DNA from: JAWKMZ01 sp041391965
GTDB taxonomy: Bacteria > Bacteroidota > Bacteroidia > Flavobacteriales > Flavobacteriaceae
Direction of reading: 5' to 3'
Assembly (NCBI GenBank): GCA_041391965.1
Contig: JAWKMZ010000009.1
Location: 1-64,000 of the forward strand
DNA: 64,000 bases
The stretch's first letter is position 1. Every line of letters starts with the position of its first letter. A model generated the notes under the pieces. The model was not told the origin of the DNA. It saw only the letters and a list, made by a program, of their open reading frames with translations, and searched no databases. This document shows, one piece after another, positions 51,001 to 59,076 of this stretch. Both the position numbers and the translations under genes were made by a program.

Positions 51001-51316
51001 ACGTATTAGAGCAGACCGCTATGGAGCATTTGGTTACGCAAGAGGATTACCAGACAAAGCATTTGTTTATGATGCTGGTTATGTAAAACTTAGAGAAGTA
51101 GCCATTACCTATAGCCTTCCTAAAAAATTAATTGACAAGTCATTTTTGACAGATGTATCATTTAGTTTAATTGGTTCCAACCTTTGGATTATTGACAAAA
51201 GTCTCCCATATGCTGATCCAGAAGCTGGCTTAGGTGCAGGTAATTTACAAGGATATTCTGTCGGTTCATTACCTACAACCAGAGACTACGCATTTAATAT
51301 TAAATTGAAATTTTAA
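48071..51316 (+). CDS. SusC/RagA-family TonB-linked outer membrane transporter
   Basis: A 1081-residue outer-membrane channel of the SusC group that imports large nutrients with energy from TonB. Order: signal peptide 1-22, carboxypeptidase-regulatory-like domain about 25-110 (SISGTISDQSGLPLPGVNII), plug domain about 115-240 (NAISGRASGVQIKRN, VIRGNASLTG, AALYGSRAANGVIMITTKKG), then a 22-strand barrel ending in FNIKLKF. SusD follows after five bases. No glycoside hydrolase, sulfatase, peptidase or regulator typical of a utilisation locus is next to it, so the ligand is unknown. Confidence 0.95.
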   Translation: MKTKFSGILTLLLAFVVQLTFAQEKSISGTISDQSGLPLPGVNIIVKGTTNGTQSDFDGKYTINAKTGDVLSFTYVGLKAQEITVGTANTINVTMVEDASVLDEVVVTALGISREKKSLGYATQEVKGDEINTVKSGNFVNAISGRASGVQIKRNTNLGGSTNVVIRGNASLTGSNQALFVVDGVPINNTNTNSANQAQASGGYYDYGNAASDINPEDIESINILKGAAASALYGSRAANGVIMITTKKGKSNKGLGITISSGVTFGSVDKSTFAKYQTQYGGGYGHYYDGPDGYWYLEDIDGDGIDDQVVPYTEDASYGAPFDPNLLVYQWDAFDPDSPNYQTATPWVNAKNGPITFFETPVTTTNSIAIENGLDKGSYRLGYTLFNQTGVLPNSEIKKHNFSFSGTFDLSDKFTVTGYANYIKTNGLGRNSTGYNDNILSNFKQWWEVNVDLKELRDIYFKTKRNVTWNPATSDAGSAPIFWDNPYFQRYENYQDDSRNRFIGNVSLNYKLTDWLNVTGRVATDTYSEIQEERRANGSVPTAFGVSRGNVDSGYGRKNIQVTETNYDLMFNFDKDLSDKLNLKGVLGTNINRSSFESIYASTSGGLSVPRLYSLQNSVGPLPLPVEVDQTVGVDGIYASASLGYDNIWFVDGTIRRDHSSTLPKNNSTFYYPSFATSFVFSKLLDSKVITFGKLRASYAEVGNSAPADFLYDSFVVNTPIGTSNTSVGNRKKNPHLKPESTKSIEAGLEMQFLNNRFGFDVAVYKNNSVDQIFGVPVSTATGYTSKILNAGEIENRGVEVSLSGSPIKNQDFGWDINVNWSKNKNKVVSLADGIDNLQLGSFQGGITINARVGEPYGIINGTDYTYLNGERVVDPANGQYIKTATSDQNIGDTNPDWLAGISNRFHYKNLAFSFLIDIQKGGSIFSLDQYYGLATGLYAETAFINDLGNPVRNTLADGGGFINPGVNPDGSPNETRIRADRYGAFGYARGLPDKAFVYDAGYVKLREVAITYSLPKKLIDKSFLTDVSFSLIGSNLWIIDKSLPYADPEAGLGAGNLQGYSVGSLPTTRDYAFNIKLKF

Positions 51317-51321
51317 AAAAA

Positions 51322-52776
51322 ATGAAAATGAAAAAAATAATAATTTTAATCCTTGCAGTGGTTGCCTTTTCTTGTACTAAGGACTTAGAAAGTTTAAATG
51401 AGAATACAAAAGATCCTGCAGCTGTTCCTGGGGAATCACTTTTTACTGGGGCAGAAAAGAATTTAGTTGACCAAATTGTTGATTTAAATGTAAATTTAAA
51501 CAACACAAAACTTTGGTCTCAATATTTGCAAGAAACCACTTATGCGGATGAAAGCAACTATGACCAAGTAACAAGAACAATTCCAGAAAACCATTGGAGT
51601 GTCATGTACAAAGACGTTTTAAAAGATTTGGATGAATCTTCAAAAGTCATTGCAGCAACAACTTACTCTCTTCCTGATGAAATAGATGCAAAGTCAAACA
51701 AGTTAATGATAAATGAAATATTAACTGTTTATGCTTATAGTAATTTGGTAGAGACTTTTGGAAATGTGCCATATTCTGAAGCTTTAGATATTGACAATTT
51801 GTTGCCTAAATATGACGATGGTTTAACAATTTATAAAAATCTTATTGAACGATTAACTGCAGCCATTAATGGTTTAGATACAAGTGTAGGCAGTTATGGT
51901 GCAGCAGATAGAATTTATGAAGGTGATGTGGCACAATGGAAAAAATTTGCAAATTCTTTAAAATTAAGAATGGCAATTTTAATTTCTGATATTGAACCAG
52001 CATTAGCACAAACTGCAATTACAGAAGCTATAACAAGTGGTATTATTACAAGTAGTGCCGACGATGCTAGTTATTCATATCTAAGTGCTGACCCTAACAC
52101 AAATCCTATCTATGCAAATTTAGTGCTAAGCGGAAGACATGATTTTGTTGCAGGTAAAACTATTGTAGATATTATGAATGGCTTAGACGATCCAAGAAGA
52201 CCTTTATATTTTACTCAGATTGATGGTGCCTATTTAGGAGGTGAGATTGGTTTAGCATCCACCTATGCACAATACTCGCATGTTTCAGCTCAAATTGAGC
52301 AAGCAACCTTACCTGGTATTCTAATGGATTACTCAGAAGTAGAGTTTTTATTAGCTGAAGCTGCAGCAAGAAATTTTACAGTCCCAGGCACTGCAAAAGA
52401 ACATTATGATGCTGGTATTACGGCCTCTATATTATTTTGGGGAGGTACTGCTGCTGATGCAACGACTTATTTAGCAACACCAGGAGTTGACTATGCAACA
52501 GCACTTGCAAATAGCACCGCAACAATGCCTTGGAAGGAAGTTATTGGAACCCAAAAATGGATTGCATTATACAACAGAGGTTTTGAAGCATGGACATCTA
52601 TTCGTCTTTTAGACTATCCTATTATGGCTGTACCTGTTGATGCACAATCAGGATATCCAAACAGATATACTTATCCAATTGTTGAACAAACTCTTAATGG
52701 AGCTAACTACACTGAAGCTTCTACTGCAATTGGCGGTGACGAAACAGAAAACAAATTATTCTGGGACGTTAACTAA
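51322..52776 (+). CDS. SusD/RagB-family surface lipoprotein
   Basis: A 484-residue lipoprotein that acts as the lid and substrate-binding partner of the SusC channel. The signal peptide ends in a lipobox with C18 (VVAFSC-TK). The SusD fold shows LWSQYLQETTYADESNYDQV and the C-terminal WIALYNRGFEAWTSIRLLDY typical of the SusD-like 2 group. ATG codons at 51322 and 51328 are both possible. A strong terminator follows, so SusC and SusD form a two-gene unit. Confidence 0.93.
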   Translation: MKMKKIIILILAVVAFSCTKDLESLNENTKDPAAVPGESLFTGAEKNLVDQIVDLNVNLNNTKLWSQYLQETTYADESNYDQVTRTIPENHWSVMYKDVLKDLDESSKVIAATTYSLPDEIDAKSNKLMINEILTVYAYSNLVETFGNVPYSEALDIDNLLPKYDDGLTIYKNLIERLTAAINGLDTSVGSYGAADRIYEGDVAQWKKFANSLKLRMAILISDIEPALAQTAITEAITSGIITSSADDASYSYLSADPNTNPIYANLVLSGRHDFVAGKTIVDIMNGLDDPRRPLYFTQIDGAYLGGEIGLASTYAQYSHVSAQIEQATLPGILMDYSEVEFLLAEAAARNFTVPGTAKEHYDAGITASILFWGGTAADATTYLATPGVDYATALANSTATMPWKEVIGTQKWIALYNRGFEAWTSIRLLDYPIMAVPVDAQSGYPNRYTYPIVEQTLNGANYTEASTAIGGDETENKLFWDVN

Positions 52777-52797
52777 TAAAACAATTATTTAATACCT

Positions 52798-52834
52798 AAA
52801 AACCTCAAAAGGAGTTCCCTTTTGAGGTTTTTTT
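52798..52834 (+). terminator. Rho-independent terminator of the SusCD unit
   Basis: AAAAACCTCAAAAGG and CCTTTTGAGGTTTTT form a 15-base-pair stem with loop AGTTC followed by T residues, 21 bases after the SusD stop. Confidence 0.88.
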
Positions 52835-52924
52835 GTTAAACTCTATAGAGTAATCATGCTTATTTAATATTAATAGTACCTTTACCATCAAATTTTAAAG
52901 TACAAAACCTCAAAATCAAAATTG

Positions 52925-54547
52925 ATGAAACAAAAACTACTTACTGCTTTATTCCTGTTTTTTATTTTTGCTATTAACGCTCAAAATACAGTTGGTACCA
53001 TAACAAATACTACCAACGCCTTTAATGGTTATACCCTTTTTACATCACAAACAGAAACCTACCTCATCAATAATTGTGGTGAAGTTATAAAACAATGGAC
53101 GAGTAACTATCCTCCAGGAAATTCAGTATATCTTTTAGAAGATGGAAGCTTATTAAGAGCTTGTAACATTGGTAACACAGCTATTGCGTTTGGTGGTACA
53201 GGTGGCAGAATTGAAAAATACGATTGGGATGGCAATTTAATTTGGTCATACAACTACTCTTCTTCAACAATGGTACAGCACCATGACATATACCCATTAC
53301 CTAACGGTAATATCCTCATACTTGCTGCAACAATAATGACTAATGCTGAAGCGATACAAGCAGGTAGAAACCCAAGTCAATTAGTTGATGGCGACCTATT
53401 TAATGAGCAAGTTGTTGAATTGCAACCTACAGGAACCAACACTGCTAATATAGTTTGGGAGTGGAACATTAAAGACCATTTAATTCAAGATTTTGATGCT
53501 ACAAAAGATAACTTTGGAAACGTTGCCGATAACCCTCAACGATTAGACATCAATTTTTTAAACGGAATGAGTGGTATCAACAATTGGTTACACATCAATT
53601 CTATGCAATATAATGCCACATTAGACCAAATTGTATTGAGTTCAAGGCATATGAGTGAGATTTACATCATTGACCACTCTACAACCACCGCACAAGCAGC
53701 AACAAGTACAGGAGGAACTTATGGTAAAGGTGGCGATTTTTTATACCGCTGGGGAAATCCTCAAGCTTATAAACAAGGTACTGCAGCAGATCGTAAATTA
53801 TATGGGCAACATTATCCACATTGGATTCCGGATGGTTTAACAGACGCTGGTAAGCTTATCTTATTCAATAATGGTTTTGGTAGAAACCCAAGTTATTCAG
53901 AAGTTTTTATCCTTACTCCTCCAACTGATGCGCTTGGCAGTTACTCTTATACTACGGGAACAGCTTATGGACCAGAAACACCAGATTACACCTACAGTAA
54001 TGGTACAAACTTTTTCTCAAGAATACTATCCAGCGCACAAAGGTTACCCAATGACAACATCTTAATTTGTGATGGCGATTCTGGCTATTTTTTTGAAATT
54101 GACTCTAATGAAAATATTGTATGGGAATATATCAATCCAGCCAGCAACGATGGTATTTTAAGTCAAGGTGACAGTCCAGTTGATTTTGCAAATATCGTGT
54201 TTAGAGCTTACAAATATGCTCCAGACTATGCTGCGTTTACAGGTAGAGACCTCACACCAGGCAATCCTATAGAACTCAATCCAGATTTAAGTGGTTGTGA
54301 TAATTTAGGTACTACAGATTTTACTCTAAATACTGTAAAGCTCTATCCAAATCCTACATTAAACCAAATTTCAATTGCATCTCAAAAGCCAATTGACGCC
54401 ATTGAGGTTTATACTGTTTTAGGGAGTAAGGTGACATCCATACAAAATTCTAAATCTATTTCACTCCAATCGCTCAAAGCTGGTGTTTATGTGGTGAAAA
54501 TTTATTCAGGAACTCAAAAGGTGACAAAAAAAATAATAAAGCTTTAA
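52925..54547 (+). CDS. Secreted arylsulfotransferase (ASST)-like protein with T9SS sorting domain
   Basis: A 540-residue exported protein. The signal peptide covers residues 1-19 (LLTALFLFFIFAINAQ). The beta-propeller resembles bacterial arylsulfate sulfotransferases, and all catalytic positions known from E. coli AssT have counterparts: H119/H120 (VQHHDIYP), H223 and N225 (WLHINSMQ), R241 (SSRHMSEIYIID) and H296 (YGQHYPHW). The last 75 residues are a type A T9SS domain (LYPNPTLNQISI to TKKIIKL). An in-frame TTG just before the ATG is ignored. AssT enzymes move sulfate from an aryl sulfate to a phenol. It has its own terminator. Confidence 0.85.
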   Translation: MKQKLLTALFLFFIFAINAQNTVGTITNTTNAFNGYTLFTSQTETYLINNCGEVIKQWTSNYPPGNSVYLLEDGSLLRACNIGNTAIAFGGTGGRIEKYDWDGNLIWSYNYSSSTMVQHHDIYPLPNGNILILAATIMTNAEAIQAGRNPSQLVDGDLFNEQVVELQPTGTNTANIVWEWNIKDHLIQDFDATKDNFGNVADNPQRLDINFLNGMSGINNWLHINSMQYNATLDQIVLSSRHMSEIYIIDHSTTTAQAATSTGGTYGKGGDFLYRWGNPQAYKQGTAADRKLYGQHYPHWIPDGLTDAGKLILFNNGFGRNPSYSEVFILTPPTDALGSYSYTTGTAYGPETPDYTYSNGTNFFSRILSSAQRLPNDNILICDGDSGYFFEIDSNENIVWEYINPASNDGILSQGDSPVDFANIVFRAYKYAPDYAAFTGRDLTPGNPIELNPDLSGCDNLGTTDFTLNTVKLYPNPTLNQISIASQKPIDAIEVYTVLGSKVTSIQNSKSISLQSLKAGVYVVKIYSGTQKVTKKIIKL

Positions 54548-54564
54548 TAATACTCAGATAATTC

Positions 54565-54599
54565 AAAAAACCATTCTCATTAATTAGAATGGTTTTTTT
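54565..54599 (+). terminator. Rho-independent terminator of the ASST-like gene
   Basis: AAAAAACCATTCT and AGAATGGTTTTTT form a 13-base-pair stem with an eight-base loop and a T-run, 17 bases after the stop codon. Confidence 0.85.
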
Positions 54600-54600
54600 A

Positions 54601-54608
54601 TACCTTTG
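54601..54608 (+). promoter_or_regulatory. Promoter -7 box TACCTTTG, 5 nt before rlmB ATG
   Basis: TACCTTTG is identical to the -7 box of the rpsL promoter. It begins right behind the preceding terminator and ends five bases before the ATG, which predicts a leaderless or near-leaderless mRNA. Confidence 0.5.
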
Positions 54609-54613
54609 CATTT

Positions 54614-55348
54614 ATGGAAAACGAGACAACTATTTTTGGTATTAGAGCGGTTATTGAAGCTATTAAATCTGGTGAAAATATTGATAAGCTATTTTTGCAA
54701 AAAGGCTTAAAAGGCGATTTATATACTGAACTTGAACAACTCGTACACAAAGAACGTTTAAACTCTTCGTATGTACCTGTTGAAAAGTTAAACCGTCTTA
54801 CCAAAAAAAACCATCAAGGGGTTGTGGCTCAAATAGCGCCAATTACATTTTATCCTTTAGAAGATTTGGTCATAAATGTTATGGAATCTGGTAAAACACC
54901 ATTATTCTTATTATTAGACCAATTAAGTGATGTCCGCAACTTTGGAGCTATCATTAGAACTGCCGAATGTACTGGTGTTTCTGGTATCATTATCCAAAAA
55001 AAAGGAGGCGCTCCTGTTAATGGTGATACTGTTAAAACAAGTGCTGGTGCCATTTTTAAAATTCCTATCTGTAAAGTAGATCATATTAAAGATGCCGTGT
55101 TTTATATGCAAGCCTCTGGAATTAAAGTGGTTGCAGCAACCGAAAAAACAGATCAAAATCTCTATGACATCGATTTTACAGAGCCTTGTGCTATTATTAT
55201 GGGCTCTGAAGGCAAAGGCATCAATCCTTCTATCTTAAAAGTGGTGGATGACAAAGCGAAGCTTCCTATTCTTGGCGAGATTGAATCTTTAAACGTATCT
55301 GTAGCTTGTGGTGCTTTTTTGTATGAAGTGGTCAGACAACGCCTTTAG
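54614..55348 (+). CDS. rlmB: 23S rRNA 2'-O-methyltransferase, RlmB-like (SpoU/TrmH family)
   Basis: A 244-residue SPOUT methyltransferase. An N-terminal substrate-binding domain (IFGIRAVIEAIKSGENIDKL) precedes the knotted catalytic domain with motif 1 (VRNFGAIIRTAECTGVSG), motif 2 (IIMGSEGKGINPSIL) and motif 3 (GEIESLNVSVACGAFLYEV). RlmB modifies G2251 of 23S rRNA in E. coli; the family also contains tRNA-modifying enzymes, so the exact target is inferred. Confidence 0.92.
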   Translation: MENETTIFGIRAVIEAIKSGENIDKLFLQKGLKGDLYTELEQLVHKERLNSSYVPVEKLNRLTKKNHQGVVAQIAPITFYPLEDLVINVMESGKTPLFLLLDQLSDVRNFGAIIRTAECTGVSGIIIQKKGGAPVNGDTVKTSAGAIFKIPICKVDHIKDAVFYMQASGIKVVAATEKTDQNLYDIDFTEPCAIIMGSEGKGINPSILKVVDDKAKLPILGEIESLNVSVACGAFLYEVVRQRL

Positions 55349-55401
55349 ATTGCCAATTTTTGATATTGGACTTTTCTTAAATTTAAGCTACATGCAAAAA
55401 A

Positions 55402-56154
55402 TCACGTTTCATTCTTATTCTCTTTAAAAGTGTAATTTATTTTGATTTTTTTCTGCTCATCAATTTCAAATTCAGATTCAATTTCTGGCTCTTTATGTTC
55501 AATAAAATTGCCATTTTCGTCAAAATGCTTTAAAAACGGATCGTCATCTTCATTATAATTTGGTTGTTGCCACGCATAAGTATCTCGCTTTGCAATTGCT
55601 TTTCTAAAAAATAAGGCAAACACAAAACCCGTTATCAAGCCTCCTAAATGACCTTCCCACGACATGTGCTCTTTTACAGGAAACACATACCAAATCAAAC
55701 TTCCATATAAAAATATGACCAATAAGGATAAAGCTACAAGTCGATAATTTTTTGCAAAAATACCTTTAAAGAAAATAAAACTCACCAAAACATAAATCAA
55801 TCCGCTGGCACCAATGTGGTTGGCTGGTCTTCCTATAAGCCAAGTAATCAAACCCGAAAGCAAAATACCATAGAGAATGACTTTCCAAGCTATTTTTCGA
55901 TAAAAATAAAACAAAGCCATTGTCAGCACAAACAACGGAATGGTATTATTGTAAATATGCTCCATGTTTGAATGGATTAAAGGGCTAAAAATAATCCCTC
56001 TTAAGCCTTTTAGTGTTAGTGGAACAATCCCAAATGTTTTAATGACAGGAAAATAAAGCACTTGCAAATAGAACACCACCCAAATAAGCAATACAAAAAA
56101 CATAGGATAGCCTATAACGCCTGTCGTATATTTGAAATCTTGTTGTGTGTTCAT
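55402..56154 (-). CDS. Rhomboid family intramembrane serine protease
   Basis: A 250-residue membrane protease that cuts other membrane proteins within the lipid bilayer. The catalytic dyad is S117 (HIGASGLIY) and H169 (WEGHLGGLITGF), and H66-x-x-N69 supplies the oxyanion-hole region. Six helices lie in 18-190. The C-terminal 60 residues are cytoplasmic or periplasmic and charged (EDDDPFLKHFDENGNFIEHK). Substrates are unknown. It is divergent from rarA. Confidence 0.93.
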   Translation of the reverse strand: MNTQQDFKYTTGVIGYPMFFVLLIWVVFYLQVLYFPVIKTFGIVPLTLKGLRGIIFSPLIHSNMEHIYNNTIPLFVLTMALFYFYRKIAWKVILYGILLSGLITWLIGRPANHIGASGLIYVLVSFIFFKGIFAKNYRLVALSLLVIFLYGSLIWYVFPVKEHMSWEGHLGGLITGFVFALFFRKAIAKRDTYAWQQPNYNEDDDPFLKHFDENGNFIEHKEPEIESEFEIDEQKKIKINYTFKENKNET

Positions 56155-56231
56155 TTTATAAATTTAATAGGTTTTAATCAAATAGTTTACCATTTATGTA
56201 ATTAATGAAATATTGTCATCTACTAATTTTG

Positions 56232-56239
56232 TAATTTTA
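56232..56239 (+). promoter_or_regulatory. Possible promoter box TAATTTTA, 4 nt before rarA ATG
   Basis: TAATTTTA differs from TAnnTTTG in the last base; CTTT and then ATG follow. Geometry equals that before pyrE, the SprT-like gene and radC. Confidence 0.4.
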
Positions 56240-56243
56240 CTTT

Positions 56244-57524
56244 ATGAATGAACCTTTAGCAGAGCGCCTCCGTCCAAAACAGCTCAAAGACTATTTGAGT
56301 CAAACGCATTTAGTTGGCACAACTGGTGTTTTGAGTCAACACATCAAACAAGGTGTCATCCCTTCTATGATTTTTTGGGGACCACCTGGAACAGGCAAAA
56401 CAACGCTTGCCAATATTATTGCTAATGAGTCTAATCGTCCGTTTTACAAGTTAAGTGCTATTAATTCTGGTGTTAAAGACATTAGAGAGGTTATTGAAAA
56501 AGCGAAACAAAGTGGTGGCTTATTCACAACTAAAAATCCTATTTTGTTTATTGATGAAATTCATCGGTTTAGCAAATCGCAACAAGATTCTTTATTAGAA
56601 GCCGTTGAAAAAGGTTGGGTAACTCTTATTGGAGCCACTACCGAAAACCCAAGTTTTGAGGTCATTCCAGCACTACTCTCACGCTGTCAAGTGTATGTCT
56701 TAAATTCTTTTGAAAAAACCGATTTAGAAACCCTTTTAAAACGCGCTATTACGGAAGACGAATTGCTTTCCAAACGTCCCATCAAACTCAAAGAAACCGA
56801 GGCTTTAATTCGGCTTTCAGGTGGTGATGCTCGAAAACTTCTCAATATATTTGAGTTGATAGTTACTTCTTATGAAGAAGATGAAAAAATAACCATTACC
56901 AATGCTGCTGTACAACAAAAAGTACAAAGCAATACGGTTCGCTATGACAAAACTGGCGAGCAACATTACGATATCATTTCGGCTTTTATAAAATCGATTA
57001 GAGGAAGTGATCCGAATGCTGCGGTTTACTATTTAGCACGTATGATTGAAGGTGGTGAGGACGTAAAATTTATTGCCAGACGTTTGCTCATTCTTGCCAG
57101 TGAAGATATTGGCAATGCCAATCCAACGGCTTTAGTAATTGCTAACAGTACGTTTCAGGCGGTTTCTATTATTGGTTATCCAGAAGCACGAATTATACTA
57201 AGCCAATGCACTACCTATTTAGCAACCTCTCCAAAAAGCAATGCAGCTTATGAAGCCATAGGAAAAGCGCAACAATTGGTAAGAGATACTGGAGATTTAT
57301 CAGTGCCATTATCCATTAGAAATGCGCCAACCAAATTAATGAAAGACTTAGGCTATGGCGAAAATTATGCCTATGCTCATAATTATGAAAACAATTTTGT
57401 AGCACATGAATTTTTGCCTGATCAAATAAAGAACACTAAATTATACAACCCTGGAAACAATGCTCGCGAAAACAGCCAACGTGAGTTTTTAAAGCAACAC
57501 TGGAAAGACAAATACGGTTACTAA
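56244..57524 (+). CDS. rarA: Replication-associated recombination protein A (AAA ATPase)
   Basis: A 426-residue clamp-loader-like ATPase (RarA/MgsA/WRNIP1 family) that works at stalled replication forks. Walker A is GPPGTGKTT (46-54), Walker B is PILFIDEIHRFSKSQQD, and sensor 1 is IGATTENPSFEV; the C-terminal tetramerisation domain contains DPNAAVYYLARMIEGGED. Length is normal. Its last four bases overlap the convergent gene. Confidence 0.97.
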   Translation: MNEPLAERLRPKQLKDYLSQTHLVGTTGVLSQHIKQGVIPSMIFWGPPGTGKTTLANIIANESNRPFYKLSAINSGVKDIREVIEKAKQSGGLFTTKNPILFIDEIHRFSKSQQDSLLEAVEKGWVTLIGATTENPSFEVIPALLSRCQVYVLNSFEKTDLETLLKRAITEDELLSKRPIKLKETEALIRLSGGDARKLLNIFELIVTSYEEDEKITITNAAVQQKVQSNTVRYDKTGEQHYDIISAFIKSIRGSDPNAAVYYLARMIEGGEDVKFIARRLLILASEDIGNANPTALVIANSTFQAVSIIGYPEARIILSQCTTYLATSPKSNAAYEAIGKAQQLVRDTGDLSVPLSIRNAPTKLMKDLGYGENYAYAHNYENNFVAHEFLPDQIKNTKLYNPGNNARENSQREFLKQHWKDKYGY

Positions 57525-58360
57525 AATTTGATGTTTAGCACTTCGGTTTTTAATTCAGAACCATTGTTCTCAGCATAAATCCATAAGCCATCTTTTTTAT
57601 AAATAATGGCATTTTTATCTTTTACAATAAAGGTATCTGCAACACCTGAAGCATATAACACCATAATCTTTTTTGGAGTGGTATCTACAATTTGATAACC
57701 ATTTTCAATTGGTTGCGCATATAAGGTTTCTATAGCTTCACTAAGCTGTTGTTTTGGTATCATTGTAACTTCCACCTGTTTTGTTTTTGTTTCTGTTTTT
57801 GTGAGCGCTTTCTGTTTTTGCAATTCATTTTTTAAGCGTTCAATTTCGGCATTTGCAGCACTTACCTCCGCTCCATCTGAAGTTGTAGCACTTGCTTTTG
57901 AAGTCATAACTGCATTGGGTTGATAATGATAATTTGCATTTTGAAAGGTCTCAAAGGCATCTCTTATTGCCAAATTATACGCTTTAGCATATTCTTTTTC
58001 TCTTGATTGTCCTATTTTTGAAGACATGACAACCTTTTTATTACAATCTATTAAATGAATTTGCAATTTGGTGTTTAAAAAGGCTTTATGCTCTTCAACC
58101 TTAGCCGTTAGAGCTAAGCAACTATTGTTTTTTAAGTCTTGAGGATAATCTTTACCTTCCATCAATGCTGTAAAGCCATATTTGTTGAACAAAAATTCGA
58201 CCAATGAATTTATTTGATATTGATTGGCTTCCCTTAAAAAATCAAATTGATTAGGCACAATAATGTATTTGTAATCATTGATACTGTTTTGCGAAAACCC
58301 TTTAAAATTAAAAAGCGCAGCAAATACAACAAGACAAAAGGTATATTTCATGGTTTTCAT
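57521..58360 (-). CDS. Exported protein of unknown function with coiled coil
   Basis: A 279-residue protein that I do not recognise. A signal peptide (MKYTFCLVVFAALFNFKGFSQ, starting at the second Met) directs export. An N-terminal domain of about 130 residues is followed by a coiled-coil stretch (EIERLKNELQKQKALTKTET, about 174-193) and a small C-terminal domain (GYQIVDTTPKKIMVLYASG to LKTEVLNIKF). The gene stands between rarA and a HAD phosphatase gene and is the last in the minus-strand group of three. No catalytic motif is visible. Confidence 0.7.
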   Translation of the reverse strand: MKTMKYTFCLVVFAALFNFKGFSQNSINDYKYIIVPNQFDFLREANQYQINSLVEFLFNKYGFTALMEGKDYPQDLKNNSCLALTAKVEEHKAFLNTKLQIHLIDCNKKVVMSSKIGQSREKEYAKAYNLAIRDAFETFQNANYHYQPNAVMTSKASATTSDGAEVSAANAEIERLKNELQKQKALTKTETKTKQVEVTMIPKQQLSEAIETLYAQPIENGYQIVDTTPKKIMVLYASGVADTFIVKDKNAIIYKKDGLWIYAENNGSELKTEVLNIKF

Positions 58361-58386
58361 AGCTGTATAATTGAATTAATAGAGGA

Positions 58387-59076
58387 TTAAAGATACTGTT
58401 TTAACTGTGACAAATGTGTAATTTGTTTAATATGAGGTTCGGCAATGTCATTTCTGTAATTAAAGAATATGGCGTCATAGCCAACATTTAAAGCACCTAA
58501 AACATCCGCTTCAAGGTTGTCTCCAATCATAAGGCTTTCATGTGGTTGTGCCTTTGCTATTTTGAGTGCATAATCAAAAATAACAGGGTTTGGCTTTTTT
58601 ACACCTGCTACCTCTGCATTGGTAATGGTTTTAAAATAAGATGTGATGAGTGATGAGCGCATCTTTTTATATTGTGCTTCTTCAAAACCGTTGGTTATAA
58701 TATGCAATTCATAATGCTGTTGTAAATAGTCTAATAACTCGATAGTGCCATCAAACAGATGATTGAAAGTTGATAAATATTCAATATAATCAACTGACAG
58801 TTTTTGAATTAAGGGTTCGTTTACTTTATAATTTAAGATTTCAAAAGTGTCTCTAAGGCGTCCATAACGCAGTTCTATTTGGTCTATTTCATCATTTCTA
58901 TACTGTTTCCAATAGCTCAGATTTATAGGTTCATAAACCTCTAAAAAAGCCTCCAAACTTACATGGACGGCATTCATTTTAAAAATCTTATCAAAGGTCA
59001 ATGCCGAGTTTTTATCAAAATCCCAAAGTGTGTGATCTAAATCAAAAAATATGTGCTTTATGCCATTAAGTTTCAT
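58387..59076 (-). CDS. HAD-superfamily phosphatase, YjjG-like
   Basis: A 229-residue hydrolase of the haloacid dehalogenase superfamily. Motif I is FFDLDHTLWDFD with nucleophile D12 and general acid D14, motif II is ITNGF, motif III is the lysine of GVKKPNPVIF, and motif IV is MIGDNLEADVLGA. The helical cap and the W-D-F-D sequence place it with the YjjG nucleotidase group, which removes phosphate from unusual pyrimidine nucleotides. The start overlaps the stop of the upstream gene by 11 bases. Confidence 0.9.
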   Translation of the reverse strand: MKLNGIKHIFFDLDHTLWDFDKNSALTFDKIFKMNAVHVSLEAFLEVYEPINLSYWKQYRNDEIDQIELRYGRLRDTFEILNYKVNEPLIQKLSVDYIEYLSTFNHLFDGTIELLDYLQQHYELHIITNGFEEAQYKKMRSSLITSYFKTITNAEVAGVKKPNPVIFDYALKIAKAQPHESLMIGDNLEADVLGALNVGYDAIFFNYRNDIAEPHIKQITHLSQLKQYL

